Source: Sphingomonas parva (ex Maeng et al. 2020)
Lineage (GTDB): Bacteria; Pseudomonadota; Alphaproteobacteria; Sphingomonadales; Sphingomonadaceae
Assembly (NCBI RefSeq): GCF_004564275.1
Contig: NZ_SPDV01000004.1
Span: 25,195-89,194 of the forward strand
Direction: 5' to 3'
DNA length: 64,000 nucleotides
A program made the position numbers and the translations under genes. Below, piece by piece: positions 26,970 through 35,831 of the stretch. Under the pieces are notes generated by a model, which had not been told where the DNA came from, searched no databases, and was given only the letters and a program-made list of their open reading frames with translations. Numbering within the stretch: position 1 is the stretch's first letter; each line of letters opens with the position of its first letter.

Positions 26970-28061
26970 ATGGCAACGATTCCGCCCCAGCCGATGCTCA
27001 CGCCGCAGCTCGATCCGACCCGGCTCGAGCAGTTCATGCACAAGATGGTCGAGGACATGGGCGCCGCGGTCAGCGGCAGCCTGATCATCACCGGCACCAA
27101 GCTCGGCCTCTACCGGAAGCTGGCAGAGCTCGGCCCGGCGACCAGCGATGACCTCGCCTCCTCGCTCGGGCTCGACCGCCGCTACGTCCGCGAGTGGCTG
27201 TCGGCGCAGGCGGCGTCCGGCTTCGTCGACTATGATGCCGCCGGCGACCTCTTCTCGCTCAACCCCGAGCAGAGCATGGCGTTGGCGAACGAGGATTCCC
27301 CGGTCTACGTCGCCCCCGCATTCGAGCTGATCGCGGCCACCTACATCGACGAGCCGAGGATCACCGAGGCGTTCCGCACCGGCGGCGGAGTCGGCTGGCA
27401 CGAGCATCACGAATGCCTGTTCCGCGGCACCGAGAAGTTCTTCCGGCCCGGCTACCGCGCGAACCTGGTCGCGGCCTGGCTGCCGGCCCTCGACGGCATG
27501 GTCGAGCGGCTCGAGCACGGCGCCTCGGTGGCCGACATCGGATGCGGGGCGGGCGCGTCGACGATCATCATGGCCGAGGCCTTTCCCAACAGCCGGTTCG
27601 TCGGCTTCGACTATCACGAGAAGTCGATCGACCGGGCACGCGAGGCGGCGCGCGAGGCGGGCGACCCGCCCAACCTCCGCTTCGAGGTGGCCACCGCCAA
27701 AGCGGCGCCCGGCGGCGATTATGACCTGGTCTGCTGCTTCGACTGCCTGCACGACATGGGCGATCCGGTCGGCGCGGCACGGCACGTGCGCGAGATGCTG
27801 AAGGCCGATGGCGCCTTCATGCTGGTCGAGCCGTTCGCCAACGACCGGCTAGTCGACAATCTCAACCCGGTCGGAAGGCTCTATTACTCGGCGTCCACGA
27901 TGATCTGCACGCCCGGCTCGCGTGCGCAGGAGGTGGGGTTGGCGCTCGGCGCGCAGGCCGGTGAGGCGAGGCTCGCGGACGTGCTCGACCAGGCCGGCTT
28001 CCGCTCCGTCCGCCGCGCCGCGGCGACGCCGTTCAACCTGGTGATCGAAGCGCGACCCTGA
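26970..28061 (+). CDS. Class I SAM-dependent methyltransferase with N-terminal winged helix
   Basis: A 363-residue protein of the Rv2258c-like type. An N-terminal dimerisation/winged-helix part (GTKLGLYRKLAELGPATSD, then RRYVREWLSAQAASGF) is followed by the Rossmann methyltransferase domain with motif I ADIGCGAGASTI, FVGFDYHEKSID and DLVCCFDCLHDMGDP. Substrate unknown. Ribosome site GGAGGGAGAG. It sits 60 bases after the GH5-like gene, convergent with the GntR regulator. Its link with sugar metabolism is not evident. Confidence 0.85.
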   Translation: MATIPPQPMLTPQLDPTRLEQFMHKMVEDMGAAVSGSLIITGTKLGLYRKLAELGPATSDDLASSLGLDRRYVREWLSAQAASGFVDYDAAGDLFSLNPEQSMALANEDSPVYVAPAFELIAATYIDEPRITEAFRTGGGVGWHEHHECLFRGTEKFFRPGYRANLVAAWLPALDGMVERLEHGASVADIGCGAGASTIIMAEAFPNSRFVGFDYHEKSIDRAREAAREAGDPPNLRFEVATAKAAPGGDYDLVCCFDCLHDMGDPVGAARHVREMLKADGAFMLVEPFANDRLVDNLNPVGRLYYSASTMICTPGSRAQEVGLALGAQAGEARLADVLDQAGFRSVRRAAATPFNLVIEARP

Positions 28062-28078
28062 GCGGCCGCGCCGGCGAT

Positions 28079-28123
28079 GCATCCGAGGTCGAGCCGCGCA
28101 CCTGCGCGCTCGGCTCCGGATGC
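28079..28123. terminator. Imperfect hairpin between convergent methyltransferase and gntR
   Basis: An imperfect inverted repeat with arms beginning GCATCCG and ending CGGATGC around a central CGCGC-ACCT-GCGCG stem. It lies in the gap between convergent stops, a typical place for a bidirectional terminator. No T-run. Confidence 0.45.
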
Positions 28124-28170
28124 GCCCAGGAAGGCCGCGAGCTGACCATCGAGCCTCCTCGAGCGCCCGG

Positions 28171-28896
28171 TCAGACCTGTCCCTCGGCCTCCGTGACCAG
28201 CGCCATCACGTCGGCGATGATCGCCGCCATTGCGGCGCGGGCGCGCTCCGGCTTGCCGGCCTCGATCGCGGCCAGCACCGCGCGATGCGCCGGCAGGCTC
28301 GCGGTGCGTCCCTCCAGCCCGTTGGTGAAGCGGATCGAGGTCCTGAGCGCGGTCGCCACCACGTCGCGGAACTGAAGGTAGAAGGGATTGCCGGACGCCT
28401 CGAGCACCGCGACGTGGAAGGCGATGTCGGCTTCGAGCGGATCCTCGCCCGCGGCCTCGGCCGCCTCCATCCGCCGAAAGCCTTCGGCGACGCGGGCGGT
28501 CGCAGAATCGTTGCCGGCGCGCGCGGCGAGCGCCGCCGCGGCCGGCTCGATCGCGATCCTGAGCTCGCTGAACTGGCGGAGCAGCTCGAGCGAGAACTTG
28601 CGCTCGAGCAGCCAGCGCAGCACGTCGGGATCGAACAGATTCCATGAGGATGCCGGTTGCACCGTCGTGCCCCGCCGCGGCCGCGCGGTGAGCAGGCCCT
28701 TGGCGGTCAGCATCTTCACCGCCTCGCGAGTCACCGAGCGGCTGACCATGTGATCGGTGGCGAGCTCCGCCTCTGTCGGGAAGCGGGCGCCGTCGTATCG
28801 GCCGGTGACGATCGCACGCCCGAGCGCGTCGAGCATGCCGAAGGTCAGGTTGCGGGCATGCGCGTCGCTCGCCCGCACAGGCGTCGGCTGGGCCAT
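28171..28896 (-). CDS. FadR-subfamily GntR transcriptional regulator
   Basis: A 241-residue regulator. An N-terminal winged helix-turn-helix (LGRAIVTGRYDGARFPTEAELA, with SRSVTREAVKMLTAKGLL) is joined to an all-helical FCD ligand domain containing the metal-site-like DIAFHVAVLEASGN and the later PAHRAVLAAIEAGKPE. FadR-type repressors of this sort usually respond to a sugar acid or metabolite of the neighbouring pathway. The ATG at 28896 with GAGGGAAG upstream was chosen over a longer frame. It is divergent from the symporter, with the clearest operator candidate between them. Confidence 0.9.
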   Translation of the reverse strand: MAQPTPVRASDAHARNLTFGMLDALGRAIVTGRYDGARFPTEAELATDHMVSRSVTREAVKMLTAKGLLTARPRRGTTVQPASSWNLFDPDVLRWLLERKFSLELLRQFSELRIAIEPAAAALAARAGNDSATARVAEGFRRMEAAEAAGEDPLEADIAFHVAVLEASGNPFYLQFRDVVATALRTSIRFTNGLEGRTASLPAHRAVLAAIEAGKPERARAAMAAIIADVMALVTEAEGQV

Positions 28897-28944
28897 CTCG
28901 GCTTCCCTCTCCCCTCCCCGGCGCACGCCGCTGGACATGCACAT

Positions 28945-28956
28945 TTAATACTATAA
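28945..28956. promoter_or_regulatory. AT-rich candidate operator between gntR and the symporter
   Basis: TTAATACTATAA lies in the 135-base divergent promoter region, 49 bases before the regulator start. It is 11 of 12 identical to the motif before the TonB receptor and 9 of 12 to the one before GH43/epimerase. It is a plausible autoregulatory GntR site. Confidence 0.52.
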
Positions 28957-29031
28957 TTCCTTGCCGTTCGTGGGCAAACATCGGGGCCGACGCGGAGCCA
29001 ATTCGCGCGGCCCCCGGGGGAGGACTTGGAC

Positions 29032-30666
29032 GTGCAGCTCGCCACCATCGATATCGTCGTCGTCGTCGCCTACGCGATCGGCATCTTCGTCCTCGCGCAA
29101 TATGTCAGCCGCGAGAAAGCGGGCCACGAGAAGGACACGTCCGACTATTTCCTCGCGTCCAAGTCGCTGCCGTGGTGGGCGATCGGCGCGTCGCTGATCG
29201 CCGCGAACATCTCGGCCGAGCAGATCGTCGGCATGTCGGGCTCGGGCTATGTGATCGGCCTCGCCATCGCCTCCTACGAATGGATGGCGGCGCTCACTTT
29301 GCTGATCGTCGGCAAGTTCTTCCTGCCGATCTTCCTGAGGAACGGCATCTACACGATGCCCCAGTTCCTCGAGCGCCGCTTCGGCCACAAGATCCGGCTG
29401 CTGATGGCCTTCTTCTGGCTCGCGCTCTACATCTTCGTGAACCTCACCTCGATCATCTGGCTCGGCTCGATCGCCGTGAACCAGGTCGCCGGCGTCGACC
29501 AGGACGTCGCGATCATCGGCCTCGGCGCCTTCGCCCTGCTCTACCAGCTGAAGGGCGGCCTCAAGGCGGTGGCGCTGACCGACATCGTCCAGGTCACTTT
29601 GCTGGTGATGGGCGGCCTGCTCGTCTCCGGAATCACCCTCGGCAAGATCGGCGGCGACGCCGGCATCCTCGGCGGCTTCCAGACCCTGGTCCAGCGCCTG
29701 CCCGAGCATTTCGACATGATCCTCTCGCCCGACAGCCCGCACTATAAGGAGCTGCCCGGCCTCTCCGTGTTGATCGGCGGGATGTGGATCGCGAACCTCA
29801 GCTACTGGGGGTTCAACCAGTACATCATCCAGCGGGCGCTCGCGGCGAAGAACATCGGCGAGGCGCAGAAGGGCGTGGTCTTCGCCGCCTATCTGAAGCT
29901 GCTGATGCCGCTGATCGTGGTCGTGCCGGGCATCGCCGCGGTGATGCTGGCGCCCGGCCTCGACAAGCCCGATCAGGCCTATCCGACGATGCTGCGCTAT
30001 CTGCCGAGCGGCATCCTCGGCCTCGTCTTCTCGGCGCTGGTCGCCGCGATCATCGCGTCGACCGCCTCGAAGATCAATTCAATCGCGACGATCTTCACGC
30101 TCGACATCTACGCCAACTTCCGCCGCGCGCCCGGCGCGCAGTCGCAGGAGGGCGACATCGCCAACCCCGCTCTGGTCGACGAGAAGGATCCGGCCCAGGC
30201 GAAGCGCGAGCGCGAGCTCGTCCTGGTCGGCCGGATCGCCGCCGTCGCCTCGGTGATCATCGCCATCCTCGTCGCCCGGCCTCTGCTCGGAAAGTCCGAT
30301 CAGGCCTTCCAGTTCATCCAGGAATTCACCGGCTTCTTCACGCCCGGCATCGTCGTGATGTTCATGCTCGGCCTGTTCTGGAAGCGGGCGACCGAGGCCG
30401 GCGCGATCATCGCCGCGATAGCCTCGGTCGTCCTGTCGTTCCTTGGCAAGACGCTGCTGCCGGATCTGCCGTTCATGGACCGGATGGGGATCGTCTTCCT
30501 CGCCTCGCTGGCGCTCGCCGTGCTCGCCTCGCTCGCCACGCCGCAGCGGCCGGAGAAGAACTTCATCGTCACCGGCGACGTCCGTTTCGGCACCCCCGCC
30601 TCGTTCAACGTCGCCGGCCTGGGCGTCATCGTGATCCTGATCGCGCTCTACGCGACCTATTGGTGA
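29032..30666 (+). CDS. SGLT-type sodium/sugar symporter (SSS family)
   Basis: A 544-residue inner-membrane symporter with about 14 helices. It resembles the Vibrio parahaemolyticus sodium/galactose transporter over its whole length, sharing ASLIAANISAEQ, GLAIASYEWM, LYIFVNLTSI, YWGFNQYIIQR, AAYLKLLMP and FIQEFTGFF. These contain most of the known sugar-contact residues (Asn and Gln in the first motif, Glu in YEW, Tyr in NQY, Lys in YLKL, Gln in IQE). Start chosen as GTG at 29032, 7 bases after GGAGGA, rather than the TTG at 29026, which is too close. It imports sugars for this locus. A hexose is likely, but the substrate is unproven. Confidence 0.92.
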   Translation: MQLATIDIVVVVAYAIGIFVLAQYVSREKAGHEKDTSDYFLASKSLPWWAIGASLIAANISAEQIVGMSGSGYVIGLAIASYEWMAALTLLIVGKFFLPIFLRNGIYTMPQFLERRFGHKIRLLMAFFWLALYIFVNLTSIIWLGSIAVNQVAGVDQDVAIIGLGAFALLYQLKGGLKAVALTDIVQVTLLVMGGLLVSGITLGKIGGDAGILGGFQTLVQRLPEHFDMILSPDSPHYKELPGLSVLIGGMWIANLSYWGFNQYIIQRALAAKNIGEAQKGVVFAAYLKLLMPLIVVVPGIAAVMLAPGLDKPDQAYPTMLRYLPSGILGLVFSALVAAIIASTASKINSIATIFTLDIYANFRRAPGAQSQEGDIANPALVDEKDPAQAKRERELVLVGRIAAVASVIIAILVARPLLGKSDQAFQFIQEFTGFFTPGIVVMFMLGLFWKRATEAGAIIAAIASVVLSFLGKTLLPDLPFMDRMGIVFLASLALAVLASLATPQRPEKNFIVTGDVRFGTPASFNVAGLGVIVILIALYATYW

Positions 30667-30899
30667 TTGGACGAGGCTCCGGCCTCGTTCGTCGCGGCGC
30701 CGGTGTCGGTATCGGCCATGCCGTTGGCGCCATCGGTGACGCCGTTGTCGGTGAGATCGGCGCCGGGCGCGCCGGTCGCGCCATAGGGGTCCTCCGAGAT
30801 GCTGTTGGCGTCGGCGGCCGAATTGTCCGAGCCGCCGCTGTCGCCGCACCCGACGAGGAGCAGCGCTGCCGCCAGGCCGGTCAGGGTAGTCGCGCGCAT
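30657..30899 (-). CDS. Small putative lipoprotein
   Basis: An 80-residue product with a lipoprotein signal (TGLAAALLLVGCGDSG, lipobox LVGC) and an acidic, Gly/Ala/Asn/Asp-rich unstructured tail. Its 3' end overlaps the symporter end by 10 bases on the opposite strand. No family recognised. Such short tails are common among sphingomonad lipoproteins of unknown role. Confidence 0.65.
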   Translation of the reverse strand: MRATTLTGLAAALLLVGCGDSGGSDNSAADANSISEDPYGATGAPGADLTDNGVTDGANGMADTDTGAATNEAGASSNHQ

Positions 30900-30956
30900 C
30901 GAGTCTCTCCGCTCCGTTTTGCCTACGGGGGGAAACGGCGCCGGCGGCGCTTCGAT

Positions 30957-31122
30957 CCTCCCCGCTTGCGGGGAGGGGGACCAGCCGCAATGTGGAGGCC
31001 GGCGTGCCCCCGGCACGCCTGCGGACTGCTGGGAGCAGTCCGCACCTGCTCATGGTGGAGGGGGTTCGGTGACGGCCGCGGTCTGCAATGGGCCCCCTCC
31101 CCCCGCTCGCTGACGCGAGCGG
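30957..31122. repeat. Composite island of palindromic hairpins
   Basis: This gene-free stretch between the lipoprotein and rph (30900-31212) holds four strong inverted repeats in a row. They are CCTCCCCGC/GCGGGGAGG (30957-30976), GGCGTGCC/GGCACGCC (31001-31019), GCGGACTGCT/AGCAGTCCGC (31021-31043) and CCGCTCGC/GCGAGCGG (31103-31122). The first is a near copy of the hairpin in the cco operon. The layout resembles mosaic intergenic repeats of alphaproteobacteria. The rph promoter presumably lies in or after it. Confidence 0.7.
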
Positions 31123-31212
31123 TCCTCCTCTCGGTACCGGAAAGGAATTGTGCGGCTGGATTCTCCCTGCCCCGCCCGGTAAGGCGCGCGCACATTTCCA
31201 GAAAGGACAGAC

Positions 31213-31929
31213 ATGCGCCCATCCGGACGCGCGCCCGACCAGATGCGCGAGATCGTCATGGAGGCGGGGTTCACCCGCCACGCCGAAGGAAGCTGCCTGA
31301 TCGCCTTCGGCGACACGCGCGTGCTGTGCACCGCCTCGGTCGAGACCAATCTGCCGCCGTGGCTGCGCGGCAAGGGCAAGGGCTGGGTCACCGCCGAATA
31401 CGGCATGCTGCCCCGCGCGACCCACACCCGCGGCCGCCGCGAGGCGGCCTCGGGCAAGCAGTCCGGTCGCACCCAGGAGATCCAGCGCCTGATCGGCCGA
31501 TCGCTCCGCGCCGTGGTCGATCTCGAGAAGCTCGGCGAGCGCCAGATCACCCTCGATTGCGACGTCATCCAGGCCGACGGCGGCACCCGCACCGCGGCGA
31601 TCTCCGGCGCCTGGGTGGCGCTGCGCATCGCCGTCGACGGGCTGATGAAGCAGCAATTGCTGACCGTCGATCCGATCCGCGACAAGGTCGCGGCGGTGAG
31701 CTGCGGCATCCACAACGGAACCGGCGTGCTCGACCTCGATTATGCGGAGGATTCGACCGCCGGCGCGGACGGCAATTTCGTCCTCACCGGCGCCGGGAAC
31801 ATCGTGGAGGCGCAGGTGACCGCGGAAGGCGAGACCTATGACGAGGAAGGCCTGCTGCGGCTGCTGAGGCTGGCGCGGATCGGTTGTACCGAGATCTTCG
31901 CGGCGCAGGACCGGGCGACCGGACGATGA
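31213..31929 (+). CDS. rph: Ribonuclease PH
   Basis: Phosphorolytic 3'-5' exoribonuclease that trims tRNA 3' ends. At 238 residues it is full length. Family motifs: [13 protein letters not shown] at the N-terminus, [36 protein letters not shown], the [16 protein letters not shown] segment and [18 protein letters not shown] near the C-terminus. Its stop overlaps the rdgB ATG by ATGA, starting the rph-rdgB-hemW operon. Confidence 0.97.
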   Translation: MRPSGRAPDQMREIVMEAGFTRHAEGSCLIAFGDTRVLCTASVETNLPPWLRGKGKGWVTAEYGMLPRATHTRGRREAASGKQSGRTQEIQRLIGRSLRAVVDLEKLGERQITLDCDVIQADGGTRTAAISGAWVALRIAVDGLMKQQLLTVDPIRDKVAAVSCGIHNGTGVLDLDYAEDSTAGADGNFVLTGAGNIVEAQVTAEGETYDEEGLLRLLRLARIGCTEIFAAQDRATGR

Positions 31930-32570
31930 GGAAGCTCGAGCCCGGCCGCCTCGTCCTCGCCAGCCACAACCAGGGCAAGGTGCGCGAGATCCGCGACCTG
32001 CTCGGCCCCTATGGCATCGAACCGGTCTCGGCGGCCGAGCTCGACCTTCCGGAGCCCGAGGAGACCGGCACGACCTTCGTCGACAATGCCGATCTCAAGG
32101 CGCGCCAGGCCGCGGATCTTTCCGGCCTGCCGGCGCTTGCCGACGACAGCGGTCTGTGCGTCGAAGCGCTCGGCAATCGCCCAGGCATCTTCTCGGCACG
32201 CTGGGCCCTGGTCGATCCGTCCGTCGATCCCGGCGCGGGACCCGGCGAGGTCCAGGGCGGCCGTGACTTCGGCCTGGCGATGCGCCGCGTCCAGGAGGAG
32301 CTGGAGGCGCTCGGCCCCGAGGCGAGCCGCGCCGCGCATTTCGTCTGCGCCCTTGCCGTGGTCTGGCCGGACGGACGCAGCGAATGGTTCGAGGGACGCG
32401 TCGACGGCACCCTGGTCTGGCCGCCGCGCGGCGACAAGGGCTTCGGCTACGATCCGATGTTCCAGCCGGCGGGCTACGACCTGACCTTCGGCGAGATGGA
32501 TCCGGACGAGAAGCACCGGATCAGCCACCGCGCCGACGCCTTCCGCAAGCTGGTTGCCGCTTTGCTGTGA
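31926..32570 (+). CDS. rdgB: RdgB/HAM1 non-canonical purine NTP pyrophosphatase
   Basis: A 214-residue house-cleaning enzyme that hydrolyses ITP, dITP and XTP. Motifs: the N-terminal [12 protein letters not shown] loop, [27 protein letters not shown] with the catalytic Asp, and [15 protein letters not shown] followed by [15 protein letters not shown]. The start was set at 31926, overlapping the rph stop, since the upstream in-frame extension is within rph. Coupled in turn to hemW by GTGA. Confidence 0.97.
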   Translation: MRKLEPGRLVLASHNQGKVREIRDLLGPYGIEPVSAAELDLPEPEETGTTFVDNADLKARQAADLSGLPALADDSGLCVEALGNRPGIFSARWALVDPSVDPGAGPGEVQGGRDFGLAMRRVQEELEALGPEASRAAHFVCALAVVWPDGRSEWFEGRVDGTLVWPPRGDKGFGYDPMFQPAGYDLTFGEMDPDEKHRISHRADAFRKLVAALL

Positions 32571-33736
32571 TCGACGCCGGGTACGCGTCGCCCGTCGAGG
32601 CGGAGACGGTGGAGCGCGCCCCGGCGGCCCCGCTGGCGCTTTACGTCCATTGGCCGTTCTGCGTCTCCAAATGCCCCTATTGCGACTTCAACAGCCACGT
32701 CCGTGACGCGATCGATCAGGACGCCTGGCGCGAGGCGCTGCTGCGTGACCTGGCCTTCGAGGCGGAAGCGGGGCCGCGCGGCCCGCTCGGCTCGATCTTC
32801 TTCGGCGGCGGCACGCCGTCGCTGATGCCGCCGGCCACGGTGGCGGCGCTGCTCGAGGCGGCGGAGCGGCACTGGGGCTTCGCGCCGGGCATCGAGATCA
32901 CGCTCGAGGCGAACCCCTCCTCGGTCGAAGCCGCGCGATTCGCCGACATCGCCGCCGCCGGCGTCAACCGGGTCTCGCTCGGTCTGCAGGCGCTCGACGA
33001 GGAGGCGCTGCGCTTCCTCGGCCGCGCCCACGGCCTCGACGAAGGACTCGCCGCGCTCGACACCGCCCAGCGCGCCTTCGCCCGCGTCAGCTTCGACCTG
33101 ATCTACGCCCGTCCCGGGCAGAGCGCCGACGCCTGGGGCGCCGAGCTCGCCCGCGCCCTCGCCTTCGGCACCGGCCATCTGTCGCTCTACCAGCTCACCA
33201 TCGAGCCGGGCACGCGCTTCGCCACGCTCGCCGCCAAGGGCGAGCTTGCGACGATCGAAGCGGACGAGGCGGCGGCGCTCTACGAGCAGACCCAGGCGAT
33301 GACCGAGGCGGCGGGGTTCCCCGCTTATGAGATCTCGAACCACGCGCGCCTCGGCGAGGAGAGCCGCCACAATCTCGCGTACTGGCGCTATCAGCCTTAT
33401 CTCGGCGTCGGCCCGGGCGCGCACGGCCGCCGCGGCCACGTCTCGACCCAGCGCCACCGCAAGCCCGAGAACTGGCTGAAGGCCCTGGCGCGCAACGGCC
33501 ACGGCATCGTCGAGGAGACTCCGTTGAGCGCGGCCGACGAAGCGCTCGAAACGCTGCTGATGGGCCTCAGGCTGCGCGAGGGGGTCCCGCTCCCCCGGAT
33601 CGAGAGCGTGCTCGATCGCGCCGGTCTCGACCGGATGGAGCGCCAGGGCCTGGTCGAGCGCCGCGCCGGCCGCCTGTTCGCCCGCCCCGAGGGCATGCTT
33701 TTGCTCGACGGCATCCTCGCCGAGATCGCGGCCTGA
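32567..33736 (+). CDS. hemW: Radical SAM haem chaperone HemW
   Basis: A 389-residue HemN-like protein that binds haem and inserts it into respiratory proteins rather than oxidising coproporphyrinogen. It has the cluster motif [14 protein letters not shown] (no extra Cys directly after the third one, unlike HemN), [33 protein letters not shown] and [16 protein letters not shown]. The start is GTG overlapping the rdgB TGA. The rdgB-hemW adjacency is conserved in many bacteria. Confidence 0.93.
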   Translation: MIDAGYASPVEAETVERAPAAPLALYVHWPFCVSKCPYCDFNSHVRDAIDQDAWREALLRDLAFEAEAGPRGPLGSIFFGGGTPSLMPPATVAALLEAAERHWGFAPGIEITLEANPSSVEAARFADIAAAGVNRVSLGLQALDEEALRFLGRAHGLDEGLAALDTAQRAFARVSFDLIYARPGQSADAWGAELARALAFGTGHLSLYQLTIEPGTRFATLAAKGELATIEADEAAALYEQTQAMTEAAGFPAYEISNHARLGEESRHNLAYWRYQPYLGVGPGAHGRRGHVSTQRHRKPENWLKALARNGHGIVEETPLSAADEALETLLMGLRLREGVPLPRIESVLDRAGLDRMERQGLVERRAGRLFARPEGMLLLDGILAEIAA

Positions 33737-33745
33737 CAGATATGT

Positions 33746-33768
33746 TCCCTTCCCTTGCAGGGAAGGGA
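33746..33768. terminator. Hairpin between convergent hemW and lipoprotein gene
   Basis: A perfect 9-base stem TCCCTTCCC/GGGAAGGGA with loop TTGCA, 9 bases after the hemW stop and 16 before the convergent stop. Likely a bidirectional terminator. It belongs to the same CCC-TCCC palindrome style as the other repeats in the window. Confidence 0.6.
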
Positions 33769-33784
33769 GCCTTCGGGCAGCGCC

Positions 33785-34987
33785 TCAGTCGAAATCCCGT
33801 GCCGCGGGAGACACCACTTTCGTCCCGCCGGCAGTCACCTCGCGCACTTCGAGCGCGCGCTCGGCGACGCCGCTTGCGGCGAAGCGGAAGGCGCCGTCGA
33901 CGCCGGTGAAGCCGGTCGTGTCGCGCAGCGCGAAATCGGGAAAAGGCTGGCCGTAGCGCACCACCTTACCGACCCGCACCGCGAGCAGCACCGCGTCGTA
34001 GCCGAGGCTGGCGAGCCGATAGGGGTTGGCGCCGTAGCGGCTGCGGTAGCGCTCGCGCAGCTGGTTGAACATCGTGTCGGACGGCGCCGCGTACCAGGCG
34101 CCGCGCAGCGCTGCGTTGCGGCCGAGGTCCGCCTCCGTGGACCATAATTCGGTGCCGAGGATCCGCGCCTCGCCCGACGGCCCGTTGCGCAGGTTCGGCG
34201 CCGCGCTGGCGGCGACGCGGCCGCTGTCCGCGATCAGCACCGCGTCGAAGCGGCCGGCGGCGTTCAGCTTGGTGATCGCGCTGCGCATGCCGGCAACGCC
34301 GCGCTCGATCGGCTGGACCGCGACCAGCCGCCCGCCGCTGCGGGTTACCGCGTCGATCATCGCCTGCGAGGCGCGCCGTCCGTACACTCCTTCGGCGGCC
34401 AGCGCGGCGAAGCGCTGCACGCCCTGGCTGCCGGCGTAGCGCACCACGCGCGAAATCGACTGGCCGGGCGTGAAGCCCATCAGATAGACGCCGTTGCCCG
34501 CCACGCTGACGTCGTTCGAGAAGGCGACGACCGGCACGCGCCGCCGGGCGGCGACCGGCGCGACGGCGCGAACATCCTCGGACAGCAACGGCCCGAGGAA
34601 CAAGGCATTGCCGTCGGCCAGCGCCTGGTTCGCAGCGGCGGCGGCGCCCTTCGCCGTATCGTAGACGGTGATCCGCACCCCGGCCCCGCCGCTGTCGAGA
34701 AGCGCGAGATTGGCGGCATTGGCGATCGACTGGCCGACTCCGGCATTGCCGCCGGTCAGCGGCACCAGCACCGCGATGCGGTGCCGCCGTTCGTCCTGGG
34801 GCAGGCCGGGCGTGACCTCCGGCTCGGGCGGGCGCTGCTGCGTGCGGACGGGCGGCGGCGGCTCCTGCGGCGCGGGCGCCGATTTCGGCACGAGCTGACA
34901 GCCGCCCAGCGCCATAGCGAACAAGGCCGAGGCGCCAAGCCCCAGGATCGCGCGCCGCGCTTGCGGCGGGTGGGACTGCTCTGCCAT
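33785..34987 (-). CDS. Penicillin-binding protein activator-like lipoprotein (LppC/LpoA family)
   Basis: A 400-residue periplasmic lipoprotein. The lipobox ALGGC places the lipidated Cys at about residue 30, then a Pro-rich linker, then a type I periplasmic-binding fold (RIAVLVPLTGGNAGVGQS, GPLLSEDVRAVAPVA, VVAFSNDVSVAGNGVYLMGF). This matches the C-terminal half of LpoA (YraM), which activates class A PBPs. It lacks the N-terminal TPR half seen in Escherichia coli. Its ATG overlaps the rsmI ATG on the opposite strand. The divergent pairing with rsmI-yraN is the conserved yraLMN neighbourhood. Confidence 0.85.
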   Translation of the reverse strand: MAEQSHPPQARRAILGLGASALFAMALGGCQLVPKSAPAPQEPPPPVRTQQRPPEPEVTPGLPQDERRHRIAVLVPLTGGNAGVGQSIANAANLALLDSGGAGVRITVYDTAKGAAAAANQALADGNALFLGPLLSEDVRAVAPVAARRRVPVVAFSNDVSVAGNGVYLMGFTPGQSISRVVRYAGSQGVQRFAALAAEGVYGRRASQAMIDAVTRSGGRLVAVQPIERGVAGMRSAITKLNAAGRFDAVLIADSGRVAASAAPNLRNGPSGEARILGTELWSTEADLGRNAALRGAWYAAPSDTMFNQLRERYRSRYGANPYRLASLGYDAVLLAVRVGKVVRYGQPFPDFALRDTTGFTGVDGAFRFAASGVAERALEVREVTAGGTKVVSPAARDFD

Positions 34988-35831
34988 GACCTTGGACCTC
35001 ATGCACACTCCCCTGCCTCCCGGCCTCTATATCGTCGCAACGCCGATCGGCAATCTCTCCGATCTCAGCCCGCGAGCGGCAGCGACCCTGGCCGCCGCCG
35101 ACGTGATCGCGGTCGAGGACAGTCGCGTCACCGCGAAGCTCCTCGGCCATATCGGTGTCAGGAAGCCGATGCTCGCCTATCACGATCACAATGCCGATCG
35201 CGTCCGGCCGGAGCTGCTCGCCCGCATGCGCGACGGCGCCGTCGCCTTGGTCTCGGACGCCGGAACGCCGCTCATCTCCGATCCGGGCTACAAATTGGTG
35301 CGCGACGCCCGCGAGGCCGGCATACCGGTCACCACCATTCCTGGCCCTTCGGCGGCAGTGGCGGCGCTGACCCTCGCCGGCCTGCCGACCGACCGCTTCC
35401 TGTTCGCCGGTTTCCTCCCCGCCAAGGGCGGCGCGCGGGCGACGGCGATCGCCGAGCTCGCGCCGATCCGCGCCACGCTCGTCCTCTACGAGAGCGGCCC
35501 GAGGCTCGCCGCCGCGCTCGAGGCCCTTCACCAGGGGCTCGGCGACCGTCCCGCCGCCGTGGTGCGCGAGATCAGCAAGAAGTTCGAGGAGACCGCGACC
35601 GGCAGCCTCGCCAAGCTTGCCGCGCGCTACGCCGAAGCGCCGCCGAAAGGCGAGATCGTGATCGTCGTCGGTCCGCCCGGGGAAGCGGCTGCGGCCGGGG
35701 AAGCCGATATCGATGCGGCGCTGAGGGAAGCGATGACCCGCCTCTCCCCCTCGCGTGCGGCCGCGGAGGTCGCCGAGGCGCTCAACGTGCCGAAGCGCCA
35801 GGCCTATGAGCGGGCGCTGAAGCTCAAGTGA
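34986..35831 (+). CDS. rsmI: 16S rRNA (cytidine-1402 2'-O)-methyltransferase RsmI
   Basis: A 281-residue tetrapyrrole-methylase-fold enzyme that methylates C1402 in the decoding centre. Motifs: GLYIVATPIGNLSDLSPRA, VIAVEDSRVTAKLL, ALVSDAGTPLISDPGY and the substrate loop TIPGPSAAVAAL, then FLFAGFLPAKGGAR. A second ATG at 35001 (MHTPLPPG) is an equally good start by homology. It overlaps yraN by GTGA. Confidence 0.96.
   Translation: MTLDLMHTPLPPGLYIVATPIGNLSDLSPRAAATLAAADVIAVEDSRVTAKLLGHIGVRKPMLAYHDHNADRVRPELLARMRDGAVALVSDAGTPLISDPGYKLVRDAREAGIPVTTIPGPSAAVAALTLAGLPTDRFLFAGFLPAKGGARATAIAELAPIRATLVLYESGPRLAAALEALHQGLGDRPAAVVREISKKFEETATGSLAKLAARYAEAPPKGEIVIVVGPPGEAAAAGEADIDAALREAMTRLSPSRAAAEVAEALNVPKRQAYERALKLK

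Noticed and set aside
25434..27785. 783-codon minus-strand frame opposite epimerase, GH5-like and methyltransferase genes
   Set aside because: Runs across three real genes of the other strand and shows no recognisable motif.
30923..31222. Open frames in the hairpin-rich gap before rph
   Set aside because: They consist of translated palindromic repeats (Pro/Arg/Ser rich) with no ribosome site.
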